Shown here one piece after another: positions 34,212 to 42,864 of a DNA stretch of 64,000 bases. A program made the translations under genes and the position numbers. The stretch covers positions 45,955 to 109,954 of the forward strand of contig JAUXRY010000011.1 in the NCBI GenBank assembly GCA_030679915.1. The letters run 5' to 3'. The notes under the pieces were generated by a model. The model was given only the letters and a program-made list of their open reading frames with translations, ran no database searches and was not told where the DNA came from. Source of the stretch: Thiobacillus sp. Lineage in GTDB: Bacteria > Pseudomonadota > Gammaproteobacteria > Burkholderiales > Thiobacillaceae. Within the stretch, counting starts at the first letter, position 1. The number at the start of each line of letters is the position of its first letter.

Positions 34212-35234
34212 ATGACCTCGCCGCCTATTCATCCCGCCTCTCGATACGAAATTGCCGCCTGGCTTTTGATGGCGGCAGCACTGCTGCTAACGCTGACCCT
34301 TCACCTGCTGCCTGCATTGCTATCCGGCTTGCTGGTGGTGCAGTTGGTGCACTTGCTGGCGCCGCGGTTCGTCGTCGGTCGGCTCGACCATAGTTGGGCC
34401 AAAGTGCTGGTGGTGTCGCTGATTACCTTGATTGTGCTGGGGGCGCTTGGCGGGTTTGCCGCGGGGGTGATTTTGTACCTGCGGTCCGAGGGGGGGCTCG
34501 CCGGGTTACTGACCAAGATGGCCGAAGTTATCGAAAACGCGCGTCAACTGTTGCCGATTTGGGCAGCAGGCTGGTTACCGCAGGGTGATAAAACCGGAAT
34601 CCGGGTTGAGCTGGTCGACTGGTTACGTACCCATGCGCTGGATATCCGAAAAATCAGCGGAGACGCCGGAAGGGTCCTGCTGCATTTCATCATTGGACTC
34701 ATCATCGGCAGCTTTATCGCCCTGCGACAGGCGCGCGTTCACCAGACACTGGCCCCGATGGCTCAAGCCATGTGTGAGCGCGTTCATCGTCTGGCAGATG
34801 GCTTCCGCCGGGTAGTGTTCGCACAGGTCCGCATTTCGGCGCTGAATGCGTTGCTGACCGCGATTTATCTGGTACTGGTGCTGCCTGTTTTCGGGGTGCA
34901 ATTGCCATTTACCAAAACGATGATTGTGGTGACCTTTATTGTGGGGCTACTTCCAGTGCTGGGCAATCTCGTGTCCAATTCGGTCATCGTCATTATTTCG
35001 TTGTCGCACTCGCCCTACATTGCAGCCGCATCGCTGACCTTTCTGGTCGTCATCCACAAGCTTGAGTATTTTGTGAATGCACGCATCATCGGCGGGCAGA
35101 TTCAGGCGCGAGCATGGGAACTGCTCATCGCCATGGTGGTGATGGAAGCTGCATTTGGGGTTCAGGGTGTCATCGCGGCGCCTATCATTTATGCCTATGT
35201 TAAAAAAGAATTGTCAGACCGGGAGCTTATTTAA
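34212..35234 (+). CDS. AI-2E family transporter (second copy)
   Basis: From ATG 34212 the 340-residue product shows the AI-2E superfamily pattern: two helices at the start (WLLMAAALLLTLTLHLLPALLSG and VLVVSLITLIVLGALGGF), a soluble segment (about residues 90-150), and then several helices with the conserved region VVTFIVGLLPVLGNLVSN and FGVQGVIAAPIIYAY. It is shorter than the copy at 10043 and shares only the fold. TTG 34176 is an upstream alternative. The last base of its TAA is the first base of the next ATG (TAATG), so it is coupled to the ACT-domain protein. The substrate is unknown. Confidence 0.82.
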   Translation: MTSPPIHPASRYEIAAWLLMAAALLLTLTLHLLPALLSGLLVVQLVHLLAPRFVVGRLDHSWAKVLVVSLITLIVLGALGGFAAGVILYLRSEGGLAGLLTKMAEVIENARQLLPIWAAGWLPQGDKTGIRVELVDWLRTHALDIRKISGDAGRVLLHFIIGLIIGSFIALRQARVHQTLAPMAQAMCERVHRLADGFRRVVFAQVRISALNALLTAIYLVLVLPVFGVQLPFTKTMIVVTFIVGLLPVLGNLVSNSVIVIISLSHSPYIAAASLTFLVVIHKLEYFVNARIIGGQIQARAWELLIAMVVMEAAFGVQGVIAAPIIYAYVKKELSDRELI

Positions 35235-35773
35235 TGTCTAGCGACACCGAATCACTCGTCATCACCGCCTGTGGCGAAGACAAAGTCGGCCTGGTGGAAG
35301 GTTTCACCCGCCGCATCAGCGAATCGGCCTGCAATGTGGAAGAGTCGCGCATGGCTGCATTGGGTGGCCGCTTTGCCTTGCTGATGCGGGTGTCTGGCAG
35401 CTGGGATGCCCTGGCGAAGCTCGAAGCGCGGTTACCCGCGGTAGGCGAAGAGCTGGGGCTGTCGCTCATTCTGCAGCGTACCCGCTTCACCCGTTCCGAA
35501 AAGCCTCTTATTCCCTACACCGTCGAAGTGGCCGCGTTGGACCAGCCCGGCATCGTCAACAGTCTGGCGAATTTTTTTGCGCGGCTGCATATCAACATCG
35601 AAGAACTCGACACTGAAACCTACCCGGCTCCGCATACTGGTGCCCCGATGTTTGCAGTCCACATGACGCTGGGTATCCCGGCCGATACCCACATCGCCAC
35701 GCTGCGCGGCAATTTTCTGGATTACTGTGATGACCAGAACCTGGACGCAACGTTTGAGCCGATCCGGATGTAA
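35234..35773 (+). CDS. GcvR-like double-ACT-domain regulatory protein
   Basis: The 179-residue product has two ACT domains. The first (residues about 6-80) begins SLVITACGEDKVGLVEGFTRRI, and the second (about 95-170) begins YTVEVAALDQPGIVNSLANFFA. GcvR uses such tandem ACT domains to sense glycine and, with GcvA, to repress the glycine cleavage operon. No gcvA or gcvTHP gene is in the window, so the same role is not certain. The start overlaps the upstream permease stop (TAATG). No DNA-binding domain is present, so any regulation would be through a partner. Confidence 0.8.
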   Translation: MSSDTESLVITACGEDKVGLVEGFTRRISESACNVEESRMAALGGRFALLMRVSGSWDALAKLEARLPAVGEELGLSLILQRTRFTRSEKPLIPYTVEVAALDQPGIVNSLANFFARLHINIEELDTETYPAPHTGAPMFAVHMTLGIPADTHIATLRGNFLDYCDDQNLDATFEPIRM

Positions 35774-35801
35774 TGTTTCGGCGCAGTTGTGTGCGCCCTG
35801 A

Positions 35802-36770
35802 TTATTCGTCTGCGCTGACGCTGAGTTCGATGTAGAACATCGACATGGCCTCGTCTGCCTGGGCGGTGGGCTTGGGTTGATTGCGAGCCAATGCCGCCGC
35901 CACCCGAGCTGCCAGCAAGGCCTGCTGATCGATGACGGCGGGATACAACCGGTAATGTTTTTCAACCAGCTCGGCTTGCCGGCAGGCGCTGACTTCCAGC
36001 TTGCTGCGCCCGGCGGGGTCGAGGTTCGGTAGCAGCAACATCCAGGGGGCTTGCCAGGCGTGGTAGTCATGCACCAGCTGAATGTGGTGTTCATCCATGC
36101 CGGCAGTGGCAATAAATAGAGGGGGGAAAGTCTCGGCTTCCAACACCCTTCCGCGCAGCGATTCCCCACCTTTCAGGGCATGCAACCCCAGCCCGGCGCC
36201 ATCATCCGAACGACGAAACCACTGCGCTACGCCATCAGACAAGCTGTTCACATATTCAGAGAGATACACCCCGGCCGATTCGCCCATGTGGGAAACAGCG
36301 GCGCTCTGGAAGCTTTCCCGCGCGGCCATGCCCGCCCGCCAGTCGAGGGGCGGCTGGGTGTCGGTTTCAGTGTTGGTACGCACACTGTGCAACAAGGCCA
36401 GCGGCTGGTTGTGTCGGTCGAGCAACCATAGCTCGAACTGGTCGCGGAAAGCGAAAGGCACTGCACGGTACATCTGGAGCAGGTTTTCGTAGACGATGGC
36501 GCCCATGTTTTCCAGGCGCTTGAAGTCTTCGGACGGAAACAGCGGCCCGCGTTTCAGGCCTGTTTCCGCTGACCAGTGGCCATAGCGGATATCGGAAATC
36601 TGGGCGCGGCGTCCGGCTGGGCCCAGGCCTTCAAGCAAGGCATCGTTGGCCACATAAATATCCCACTCAATCCCGTCCGTGGTGACCGCTTCGGCGGATT
36701 GGTAGCGGATGGTGTGGACGACTCCACGAAACGGGTTGAGCAACCGCTGTGCGTAGCATTCGATCTGCAT
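35802..36770 (-). CDS. Conserved hypothetical protein, about 322 residues
   Basis: From ATG 36770 the product starts MQIECYAQRLLNPFRGVVHTI and is a globular, mostly soluble protein with notable blocks WDIYVANDALLEGLG, FELWLLDRHNQPLALLHS, and DYHAWQAPWMLLLPNLDPAG. No signal peptide, membrane helix or metal motif stands out. I recognise it only as a conserved betaproteobacterial protein of unknown function. The last 60 residues are an Ala-rich helix. It is convergent with the GcvR-like gene and follows a DUF502 gene on the same strand with a 36-base gap, so they may form a transcript. Confidence 0.65.
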   Translation of the reverse strand: MQIECYAQRLLNPFRGVVHTIRYQSAEAVTTDGIEWDIYVANDALLEGLGPAGRRAQISDIRYGHWSAETGLKRGPLFPSEDFKRLENMGAIVYENLLQMYRAVPFAFRDQFELWLLDRHNQPLALLHSVRTNTETDTQPPLDWRAGMAARESFQSAAVSHMGESAGVYLSEYVNSLSDGVAQWFRRSDDGAGLGLHALKGGESLRGRVLEAETFPPLFIATAGMDEHHIQLVHDYHAWQAPWMLLLPNLDPAGRSKLEVSACRQAELVEKHYRLYPAVIDQQALLAARVAAALARNQPKPTAQADEAMSMFYIELSVSADE

Positions 36771-36806
36771 GGACTTAACTTTACACCCGCAGTCTGTGGC
36801 AACCAA

Positions 36807-37421
36807 TCAGGGTGAGGTGGGCTGGTCGGTATTGCTGGTTCTGCTCATCCAGGCAAACAACGATGAGCGCATGGCCTCTTCCACCGTCATGTCCAATGGC
36901 TGCACCCATGCACGTGGCACGAACACGGTGTAGCCGCCAATCATGTAGCCCATGGGCAAATAAACCGCCACACGGTCGCCTGGCAAGAAACCGGTGGGCA
37001 GGTCGTCAACATTTTGCCGGGTCACCAGCCCCACCATCTCAAGTTCGTGCCCCGGCATTTTCAGCGCCACAACCGTTTGCTGTACCCCCTCGTTACGACG
37101 TGGCGAAAAATAATCAGCAAAATCCTTGAGTGAGGAATAAATGCTCTTGACCACCGGCAGGTTGGTAAAAGGCAGTTCCACCAGCGAGAACAGCTTTCCG
37201 ACACAACGTTGCGACACCAGAAATCCCAGCAGAAATATGCCGACAACCCCGAAAAGCAGGCCCATCCCGGGTACATACACGTCACCAATGAAGGGATGCA
37301 TCACTTGCATCGCCAGGGTTTCGCTCCAGCGCAGAAAGATATAAAACAAATAGACCGTCAGCCCAAGAGGCAGGGCGGTAATCAAGCCGCGGAAAAAGTA
37401 TTGAGATATGAGTTTGGTCAA
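36807..37421 (-). CDS. DUF502 family membrane protein
   Basis: The 204-residue product has two N-terminal membrane segments (LITALPLGLTVYLFYIFL and GMGLLFGVVGIFLLGFLVSQ) and then the DUF502 signature LPVVKSIYSSLKDFADYFS followed by PGHELEMVGLVTRQN, GDRVAVYLPMGYMIGGYTVFVP and a DMTVEEAMRSSLF tail. The family occurs across bacteria and plants, where members affect membrane trafficking or chloroplast function, but the bacterial role is unknown. It is upstream of the 322-residue hypothetical gene on the same strand. A ribosome binding site is not obvious, and ATG 37421 is the first start after the last upstream stop. Confidence 0.85.
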   Translation of the reverse strand: MTKLISQYFFRGLITALPLGLTVYLFYIFLRWSETLAMQVMHPFIGDVYVPGMGLLFGVVGIFLLGFLVSQRCVGKLFSLVELPFTNLPVVKSIYSSLKDFADYFSPRRNEGVQQTVVALKMPGHELEMVGLVTRQNVDDLPTGFLPGDRVAVYLPMGYMIGGYTVFVPRAWVQPLDMTVEEAMRSSLFAWMSRTSNTDQPTSP

Positions 37422-37686
37422 TTGGGTACTCCGTGGGGGATGGCATCGTATTGGTGCGTCTGACTAGGATAGCAGCGAGCCTGGACTTGGTTCACCCATA
37501 ACGTGCCCCCAGCCTCCGATGGGACCCATGGATTCAAAGGCTGGAGGTATTGTTACGGCCCGTTTGAGCCATTGAGCGAAAGACGATCTGCATATCTCAT
37601 AAAAAATTATTGAAATCAGGCTACAGTCCTGCTCGCCGATGCCGTTTCAAGGCTTGATACTCAAGCAGTCTTTTAGGGGAATTCGC

Positions 37687-39048
37687 GTGCTTAGTCGTCT
37701 TGTGGGAATGTTTTCGGGTAAGGGGGATAAGCCGCCCATACCGGTCAAACAGGCCGTGTTGGCCGTGGTCGACAAAGTCGTCTCGGTTACGCCAGCCAGC
37801 AAAACCAGTTTGCCTTCAGTGATGCGCCGTGAGGCCATGCTGGGGCGAGACCGCAAAGTCGCGGGCTACACCTTCATGTTGCGCCGCGAGCTGGAGGGGA
37901 AACCGCAGCAGACTGATGCGTTGCCTGCGCTGCAAAAACTGCGTGACGAAACCCTGCTCGTCAATTTGCTGCGCATGGATATCACGCGCCTGCTCGGCCA
38001 GCGCTTTGCTTTTATCCCGGTTGCCCCTGCCACGTTATTCAATCCATTAATCAATGGCTGGCCAGAAACCGGTACGGTATGGGTCCTGGCACTCGATACT
38101 CAGGTGCTCGTCGACGCCTCCCTGCTTGAACGTATGAGCGATCTGAAAGCACGCGGTGGCCGTTTTGCCGCGCAGGCCGAAGACATGGTTCGTCCCGAGT
38201 GTCAAGCCGTGTTGCAGCTGGTTGATTATGTATTGATGGATGTGAGCGGTGAGGATATCCCGGCCATTACCTCCATCATGGCTGCCGTAACCCGGATCGC
38301 CACAGGGAAACAGTTTGTGGCGAGCGATGTGCAGACGCTGGAAGCGTTCCACATGTGCCACAAGCTTCAGTTTGCTTTCTTCACGGGCCCCTTTATTACG
38401 CGCCGCGAAACCCTGGACAATCCAGCGCTGGGGCCATCACGCGCCAAGGTGCTGGATTTGATGAACCGGGTTCGAACCGGCGCCGAACAGCCGGTTCTGG
38501 CTGCGCAATTTCGTCACGACCCGGCCCTGTCGGTGCGCTTGCTGCGTTATGTCAACTCACCTGGCATGGGGCTGCTGAACAAGATTGGCGGCATTGAGCA
38601 GGCACTGATGGTGATGGGGCAGGACAAACTCTATCGTTGGCTGACAATGATTCTGTTTACTGGCGGCCAGACCCATGAACTGGACCAGGCGGTGCTTGAA
38701 AATGCGCTGACCCGTGGGCGCATGGCCGAGCAGCTCGCCGGTCGCGCCCTGTTTGCCAAGGCGCGCGATGAAATCTTCGTAGCCGGCTTGTTCTCACTGC
38801 TGGATGTGGTGATGGGCATGCCGATGGAAAAAGTATTGAGCCAGATCAGTCTGCCGGCCGAGATTACCGAAGCCATCCTGTCGCAGCGTGGACCCTATGC
38901 ACCTTATCTAGCGTTGGCCATTGCCTGTGAACAGGATGACCAGTCCAGCATCGATGGGCTGGCGAAGCAGATCGGCCGCGAAGTCGATGAAATCAACGCG
39001 GCGCACATGGAGGCGTTGTTATGGGCGCAACAAGTGTCTGAGGTATGA
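37687..39048 (+). CDS. HDOD-domain protein with degenerate EAL-like N-domain
   Basis: GTG 37687 is preceded by AGGGGA with six-base spacing, which decides the start over ATG 37639. The 453-residue product has an N-terminal domain with the order of a degenerate EAL domain (residues about 50-210, from DRKVAGYTFMLRRELEG) but without the catalytic EAL residues, and a C-terminal HDOD domain (about 235-425) with DPALSVRLLRYVNSPGM and IGGIEQALMVMGQDKLYRWL. This YuxH-like pairing occurs in signalling proteins that do not hydrolyse c-di-GMP. The 3' end overlaps the GIY-YIG gene by 4 bases. Its partner is not known. Confidence 0.82.
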   Translation: MLSRLVGMFSGKGDKPPIPVKQAVLAVVDKVVSVTPASKTSLPSVMRREAMLGRDRKVAGYTFMLRRELEGKPQQTDALPALQKLRDETLLVNLLRMDITRLLGQRFAFIPVAPATLFNPLINGWPETGTVWVLALDTQVLVDASLLERMSDLKARGGRFAAQAEDMVRPECQAVLQLVDYVLMDVSGEDIPAITSIMAAVTRIATGKQFVASDVQTLEAFHMCHKLQFAFFTGPFITRRETLDNPALGPSRAKVLDLMNRVRTGAEQPVLAAQFRHDPALSVRLLRYVNSPGMGLLNKIGGIEQALMVMGQDKLYRWLTMILFTGGQTHELDQAVLENALTRGRMAEQLAGRALFAKARDEIFVAGLFSLLDVVMGMPMEKVLSQISLPAEITEAILSQRGPYAPYLALAIACEQDDQSSIDGLAKQIGREVDEINAAHMEALLWAQQVSEV

Positions 39049-39320
39049 CCGAGGCCGCCGTCCTCGCAGCCTGGTTTGTCTACATGCTGCGCTGTGCCGA
39101 CGATACGCTTTACACCGGCATTACCACCGACATTCCGCGTCGACTGGCCGAACATAACGGCGAAGGTGGGCTGGGTGCACGTTATACCCGTAGCCGTCGC
39201 CCGGTGACGCTGGTGTACGCTGAGTCCGCCGACGACCGGGCGGTCGCGTCGCGTCGCGAAGCAGCGATCAAACGCCTCGACCGAATGCGCAAGCTGGCGT
39301 TGTGCAAACCGCAGTCGTAA
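39045..39320 (+). CDS. GIY-YIG nuclease-superfamily protein (UPF0213-like)
   Basis: The 91-residue product is a compact GIY-YIG domain: WFVYMLRCADDTLYTGITTDI holds the Y-[x]-YTG pair, followed by R33 in PRRLAEHN, and the catalytic-type Glu is in SRREAAIKRLDR. UPF0213/YhbQ-type proteins are short single-domain members of the same superfamily. In vitro YhbQ-like proteins have been reported to cut structured DNA, but the cellular role is unclear. Its ATG overlaps the preceding HDOD gene's stop by 4 bases, so it is translated from the same mRNA. Confidence 0.88.
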   Translation: MTEAAVLAAWFVYMLRCADDTLYTGITTDIPRRLAEHNGEGGLGARYTRSRRPVTLVYAESADDRAVASRREAAIKRLDRMRKLALCKPQS

Positions 39321-39332
39321 CCCAGCCTAAAC

Positions 39333-40280
39333 TTACTGCGCATCGAGCAGACGTGTTTTCAGTTGCGGCAGGATTTCTTCGACCGCACGCCGACCGGCGT
39401 CGATCGCGACGCCGGCGCGATGAAACTCCATCAGCCCCAGGTCAGCCAGATGCGGCGTCACCATCACATCGGCCGGGTCGCCTGCCAATCGACTGCGAGT
39501 GATCAGCACCTGCATGATGTTGATGCTACCCGCCATCACGTCAAGCATGGCGGGGGCCTTGGTGCCATTGTTATGATTGAGGCCGAGTTGTGCCACGCGT
39601 GTCTGGATCCGTGCCATCACGCTGTCTGTCAGAGGCTCGTTTTCAGCGGCGGCTTGTTTGTTTGATGCGGGTGCGTGCATGGATTTGAGATGCCGGCCCA
39701 ACAGATCCGTGTTGAGGTCCACTGCGATCACCATGTCTGCACCCATCGCCCTGCACAGCGACACCGGAACCGGGTTGACCAGACCTCCATCAACCAGCCA
39801 GCAGCCATCCCGTTGAACCGGGGTGAATAAACCTGGCAGCGCAATCGATGCCCGAACGGCTTCAGAGACGCGGCCTTCGCGCAGCCACACTTCTCGCCCG
39901 CGACGCAAATCAGTGGCGACTGCACCGAAAGGCCGTTTCAGGTCGGCGATATCGCGGTCGACAAAATGATCGCGGAAGAAAGCCATCAGCTTGTCGCCCT
40001 TGATTAGTCCGCCATTGAGTGAAAAATCGAGGAAACCCACCACCGTCTGCAAACGCAGGCTGCGTGCCCAGTTTTCCAGTGGGCTCAGCTCGCCACCGAC
40101 ATAGGCAGCACCCACCAGCGCTCCAATCGAGGTGCCGCAGATCAGATCGGGTTCGATGCCAGCTTCGGTCAGCGCATGAATCACGCCGATATGTGCCCAG
40201 CCGCGCGCCGAGCCGCCGCCGAGTGCGAGGCCGATCCGGGGTCGGTGGGTTGGTGTCAAGTGAGGGCGAGTGGTATCCAT
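39333..40280 (-). CDS. Patatin-like phospholipase (RssA-like)
   Basis: The 315-residue product has the patatin catalytic dyad and oxyanion loop: GGGSARG (residues 21-27), GTSIG with Ser51, and LVDGGLVNPVPV with Asp164. The DGG following the Asp and the N-terminal RPRIGLALGGGSARGWAHIGV are typical of the RssA/NTE-like group. It should hydrolyse acyl esters of lipids. It is a cytoplasmic or peripheral protein with no signal peptide. It is convergent with the GIY-YIG gene. No partner gene suggests a defined substrate. Confidence 0.88.
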   Translation of the reverse strand: MDTTRPHLTPTHRPRIGLALGGGSARGWAHIGVIHALTEAGIEPDLICGTSIGALVGAAYVGGELSPLENWARSLRLQTVVGFLDFSLNGGLIKGDKLMAFFRDHFVDRDIADLKRPFGAVATDLRRGREVWLREGRVSEAVRASIALPGLFTPVQRDGCWLVDGGLVNPVPVSLCRAMGADMVIAVDLNTDLLGRHLKSMHAPASNKQAAAENEPLTDSVMARIQTRVAQLGLNHNNGTKAPAMLDVMAGSINIMQVLITRSRLAGDPADVMVTPHLADLGLMEFHRAGVAIDAGRRAVEEILPQLKTRLLDAQ

Positions 40281-40359
40281 CGAGCCAGCTTACCCGTCTT
40301 CGGGCCTGGGCAGAATAGCCAGAAGGTGGTGATGTCCACGCAACGCAAACACGGCGCCC

Positions 40360-40391
40360 AAAAAAATGCGGCCTCGAATCGAGACCGCATT
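40360..40391 (-). terminator. Intrinsic terminator of the PhnD-like gene
   Basis: On the minus strand, GAATGCGG...CCGCATT pairs around an inner CTCG/CGAG stem and is followed by a seven-base U-run (the A-run at 40360-40366 on the plus strand). It lies 17 bases beyond the PhnD-like stop codon. Confidence 0.85.
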
Positions 40392-40407
40392 CAGGAGGCA
40401 GGACTGC

Positions 40408-41283
40408 TTATTTAGGGATTTGCGCGTTAAACCGGCGTTTGTTCTCTTCCACCATCAGGTTGGCGGTAAAGTATTCCTTGGCACTGGTTGCCATGGTGTC
40501 AGTTGCGCCTGCCGCGCTACCAGAAATTGCCTTGAGTGCTTGCAGCCCTTCAGGATTTTGTCCTATTCCAATCAGTACATCAGTCAACTTTTTCTTTTCC
40601 TTATCGGAAAGCTCCGCGTCAATGCTGAAAGCAAAGCCCGGCACTCGGGCGGATTCTCCGATCACCCGGAATTTCCCGGGGGACTCTTCATTCATGCTCT
40701 TCCACGGGCCGGGGCCGGTGCACATCGCATCGAGGCCTTTTTCTTGCACCTGGCGTGCCATCACGTCCATAAACTTGCCCTCATAAACCTTGGCCAAGTC
40801 TTTGTCAGCCCTGAGCCCGGCTTTGTTGAGCGCGTTGATGCACAAGGGTCCGGCAACTGTCTCTCTGGAGGCCAGACCCACCCGCGTATCCTTGAGGTCG
40901 GCAATGGTTTTGTATGGGCTATCGGCAAGGACGATAAACAAGCTGTAAAGCGGCTTGTTCCATTTGGCAACCGGCTCGAAACCTTCTTCAGTTGAGGCAG
41001 CTGTAACGTGGGGTGGACCCAGGAAAATCGAATAGCGGCTGTTGCCCAGATGGCGTTCCATGTTGCCAAAGCTTTGGCTGATTTCGGGCTTGATGGTATC
41101 GCCGGTCGCTTTGGCGATGTAGTCGACCAGCGGTTTGTACATGGCTTTGAGTTCGGTCTGGTTGTCCTTGCTGGCCGATCCGGCAAAGATACCCATCCGG
41201 TATTCAGCGCTGTGTGACACGCCGGGCAGTGAAAGGATAGCGCCGAGAATCAGCGCCTGGGTCAGGATTTTGTAATGGGTCAT
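40408..41283 (-). CDS. PhnD-like phosphate/phosphite/phosphonate-binding periplasmic protein
   Basis: The 291-residue product has a Sec signal (cleavage at SHSAE, residue 26) and then the PhnD/SsuA/transferrin-like fold: MGIFAGSASKDNQTELKAMYKPLVDYIAKATGD, FLGPPHVTAAS and SPYKTIADLKDTRVGLASRETVAG (given as separate landmarks of the family, each region conserved). PhnD-type proteins bind phosphonate, phosphite or other small anions and feed an ABC transporter. No permease or ATPase gene is in this window, so it is an orphan binding protein or a sensor-input protein. The ligand cannot be deduced. It ends in a strong terminator. Confidence 0.8.
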   Translation of the reverse strand: MTHYKILTQALILGAILSLPGVSHSAEYRMGIFAGSASKDNQTELKAMYKPLVDYIAKATGDTIKPEISQSFGNMERHLGNSRYSIFLGPPHVTAASTEEGFEPVAKWNKPLYSLFIVLADSPYKTIADLKDTRVGLASRETVAGPLCINALNKAGLRADKDLAKVYEGKFMDVMARQVQEKGLDAMCTGPGPWKSMNEESPGKFRVIGESARVPGFAFSIDAELSDKEKKKLTDVLIGIGQNPEGLQALKAISGSAAGATDTMATSAKEYFTANLMVEENKRRFNAQIPK

Positions 41284-41761
41284 ATCAGCTTCCTTGTCTA
41301 ATTATGGTTACGGGGCAAAGGTTGGTTACTGAATCTGGCCAGAAGCAAAAGTGCCTGGATGCCAGCTCGAATCAGCTAGCGGAAATCCCGGATCAAACTT
41401 GAGGCGGCTGAAGGGGTACATTTGTACGGGAAATCAATACATTACTGGCTGTTGTGTGATGGTTTTCCGACACCTGTGCGGTTTGCTTGACCCAAACTAG
41501 GAGGAATGCTGGTCCGCACCGCTTTGCAGGCTGCAGCAGCTCACCTGTGGGCTTGCGAATGACGGACTCAGGATTGCTCGCAACCCGTTGGCAGGTCGCC
41601 GGGATGGCGGTTTCCCCTTCGGCGCGGAAAAGGACTTCCCGGATATGATCCAGATATAGCGGGGAATGCCCCGATTGAAGGGGACGGTGAGGTCACGGTG
41701 CGCCGACTCGGCGAAGGTTTTGAGGCATCATCTGTCTACAGCTGTTTACCGTTCCACCCTC
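41284..41761. other. Gap of about 480 bp upstream of srkA
   Basis: No gene is convincing in this stretch. It includes the upstream region of the minus-strand PhnD-like gene and of srkA. A small perfect hairpin (CGGGG-AATG-CCCCG, 41660-41673) lies about 90 bases before the SrkA ATG. A frame open from 41666 into srkA has no protein-like content before the chosen start. AGGAGGAATG at about 41500-41510 is followed by a short unrecognisable frame. Confidence 0.4.
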
Positions 41762-42739
41762 ATGAACTTGCATCCTTACTCCACGTTGACCCCTGATTGC
41801 GCGCTTGATGCGCTCGATAGCGCTGGCTTGCGCGCAGACGGCCGCCTGCTGGCGCTGAACAGCTATGAAAACCGGGTGTACCAGATGGGGGTCGAGGACA
41901 CGGATCCGGTGGTGGTCAAGTTTTACCGCCCGGAGCGATGGAGCGACGCGGCCATTTTTGAAGAACATGCCTATACGACCGAGTTGGCTGCACGCGAAAT
42001 CCCGGTGGTCGCCCCGCTGCTATTGAACGGCACGACCCTGCACACGCACGGCGGCTTTCGCTTTGCCGTTTACCCCAAGCAGGGGGGACGCATGCCCGAG
42101 TTCGATCGTGTCGATACGCTGAAATGGATGGGACGCTTTCTTGGGCGGATTCACGCAGTGGGGGCGCAGGCCGATTTTGCACACCGCCCAACGCTCAACC
42201 TCGACACCTTTGGCATTGCATCGCGTGATTTTCTGCGCAGCGGCAACTGGCTGCCGCCTGATCTGGTGGCAGCCTGGGACAGCGTGGTCGAGCATGCGCT
42301 CGCCAATGTGGCGACGTGTTTCGAGCGCGCCGGAAAAGTGCGAGCCATTCGGTTGCATGGCGACTGCCATGCCGGTAACGTGTTGTGGACCGCAGACGGC
42401 CCGCACTTTGTGGACTTTGATGACAGCCGCATGGGGCCGGCAGTGCAGGACTTGTGGATGTTGCTGTCGGGCGAGCGCGAAGAGCAACAGGTGCAGATCA
42501 ACGAGATTCTTTCAGGCTACGAGGATTTCGCCGAATTTGACCCGCGTGAACTGAATCTGATCGAAGCACTCAGAACCCTGCGGCTGATTCATTACGCGGC
42601 CTGGCTGGCCCGCCGCTGGGACGATCCGGCTTTCCCCGCTGCGTTTCCGTGGTTCAATACCCAGCTGTACTGGCAGGCGCGGATACTCGAACTGCGCGAA
42701 CAGATCGCGTTGATGGACGAAGCCCCTTTGGTCGCCTAA
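41762..42739 (+). CDS. srkA: SrkA-like (YihE/RdoA) stress-response serine/threonine kinase
   Basis: ATG 41762 gives 325 residues, the normal length (E. coli SrkA is 328). The kinase signature HGDCHAGNVLW (residues 199-209) contains catalytic Asp201, Asn206, and DFDDSRMGPAVQDLWML follows with the metal-binding Asp218. The N-lobe has ALNSYENRVYQMG and VVVKFYRPERW. SrkA protects against programmed cell death-like stress signalling downstream of Cpx in E. coli. No ribosome binding site is strong. It is separate from the downstream amidotransferase by 125 bases. Confidence 0.9.
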   Translation: MNLHPYSTLTPDCALDALDSAGLRADGRLLALNSYENRVYQMGVEDTDPVVVKFYRPERWSDAAIFEEHAYTTELAAREIPVVAPLLLNGTTLHTHGGFRFAVYPKQGGRMPEFDRVDTLKWMGRFLGRIHAVGAQADFAHRPTLNLDTFGIASRDFLRSGNWLPPDLVAAWDSVVEHALANVATCFERAGKVRAIRLHGDCHAGNVLWTADGPHFVDFDDSRMGPAVQDLWMLLSGEREEQQVQINEILSGYEDFAEFDPRELNLIEALRTLRLIHYAAWLARRWDDPAFPAAFPWFNTQLYWQARILELREQIALMDEAPLVA

Positions 42740-42864
42740 ACAGGAAGCAGCCGCCCGAAAACGGATCTGGGTTCGACAACAAGCTTCATGGGGCATGCCG
42801 ACTGTAATCCGTGTTTTTCTCAAATTCTCCGGTGCATTTTCCGCAGCTAAAGAGGTCAATCAAC

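Noticed and set aside
37501..37560. Possible hairpin near 37508-37545 (CCAGCCT...AGGCTGG)
   Set aside because: The loop is about 22 bases and there is no U-run, so a terminator call is weak.
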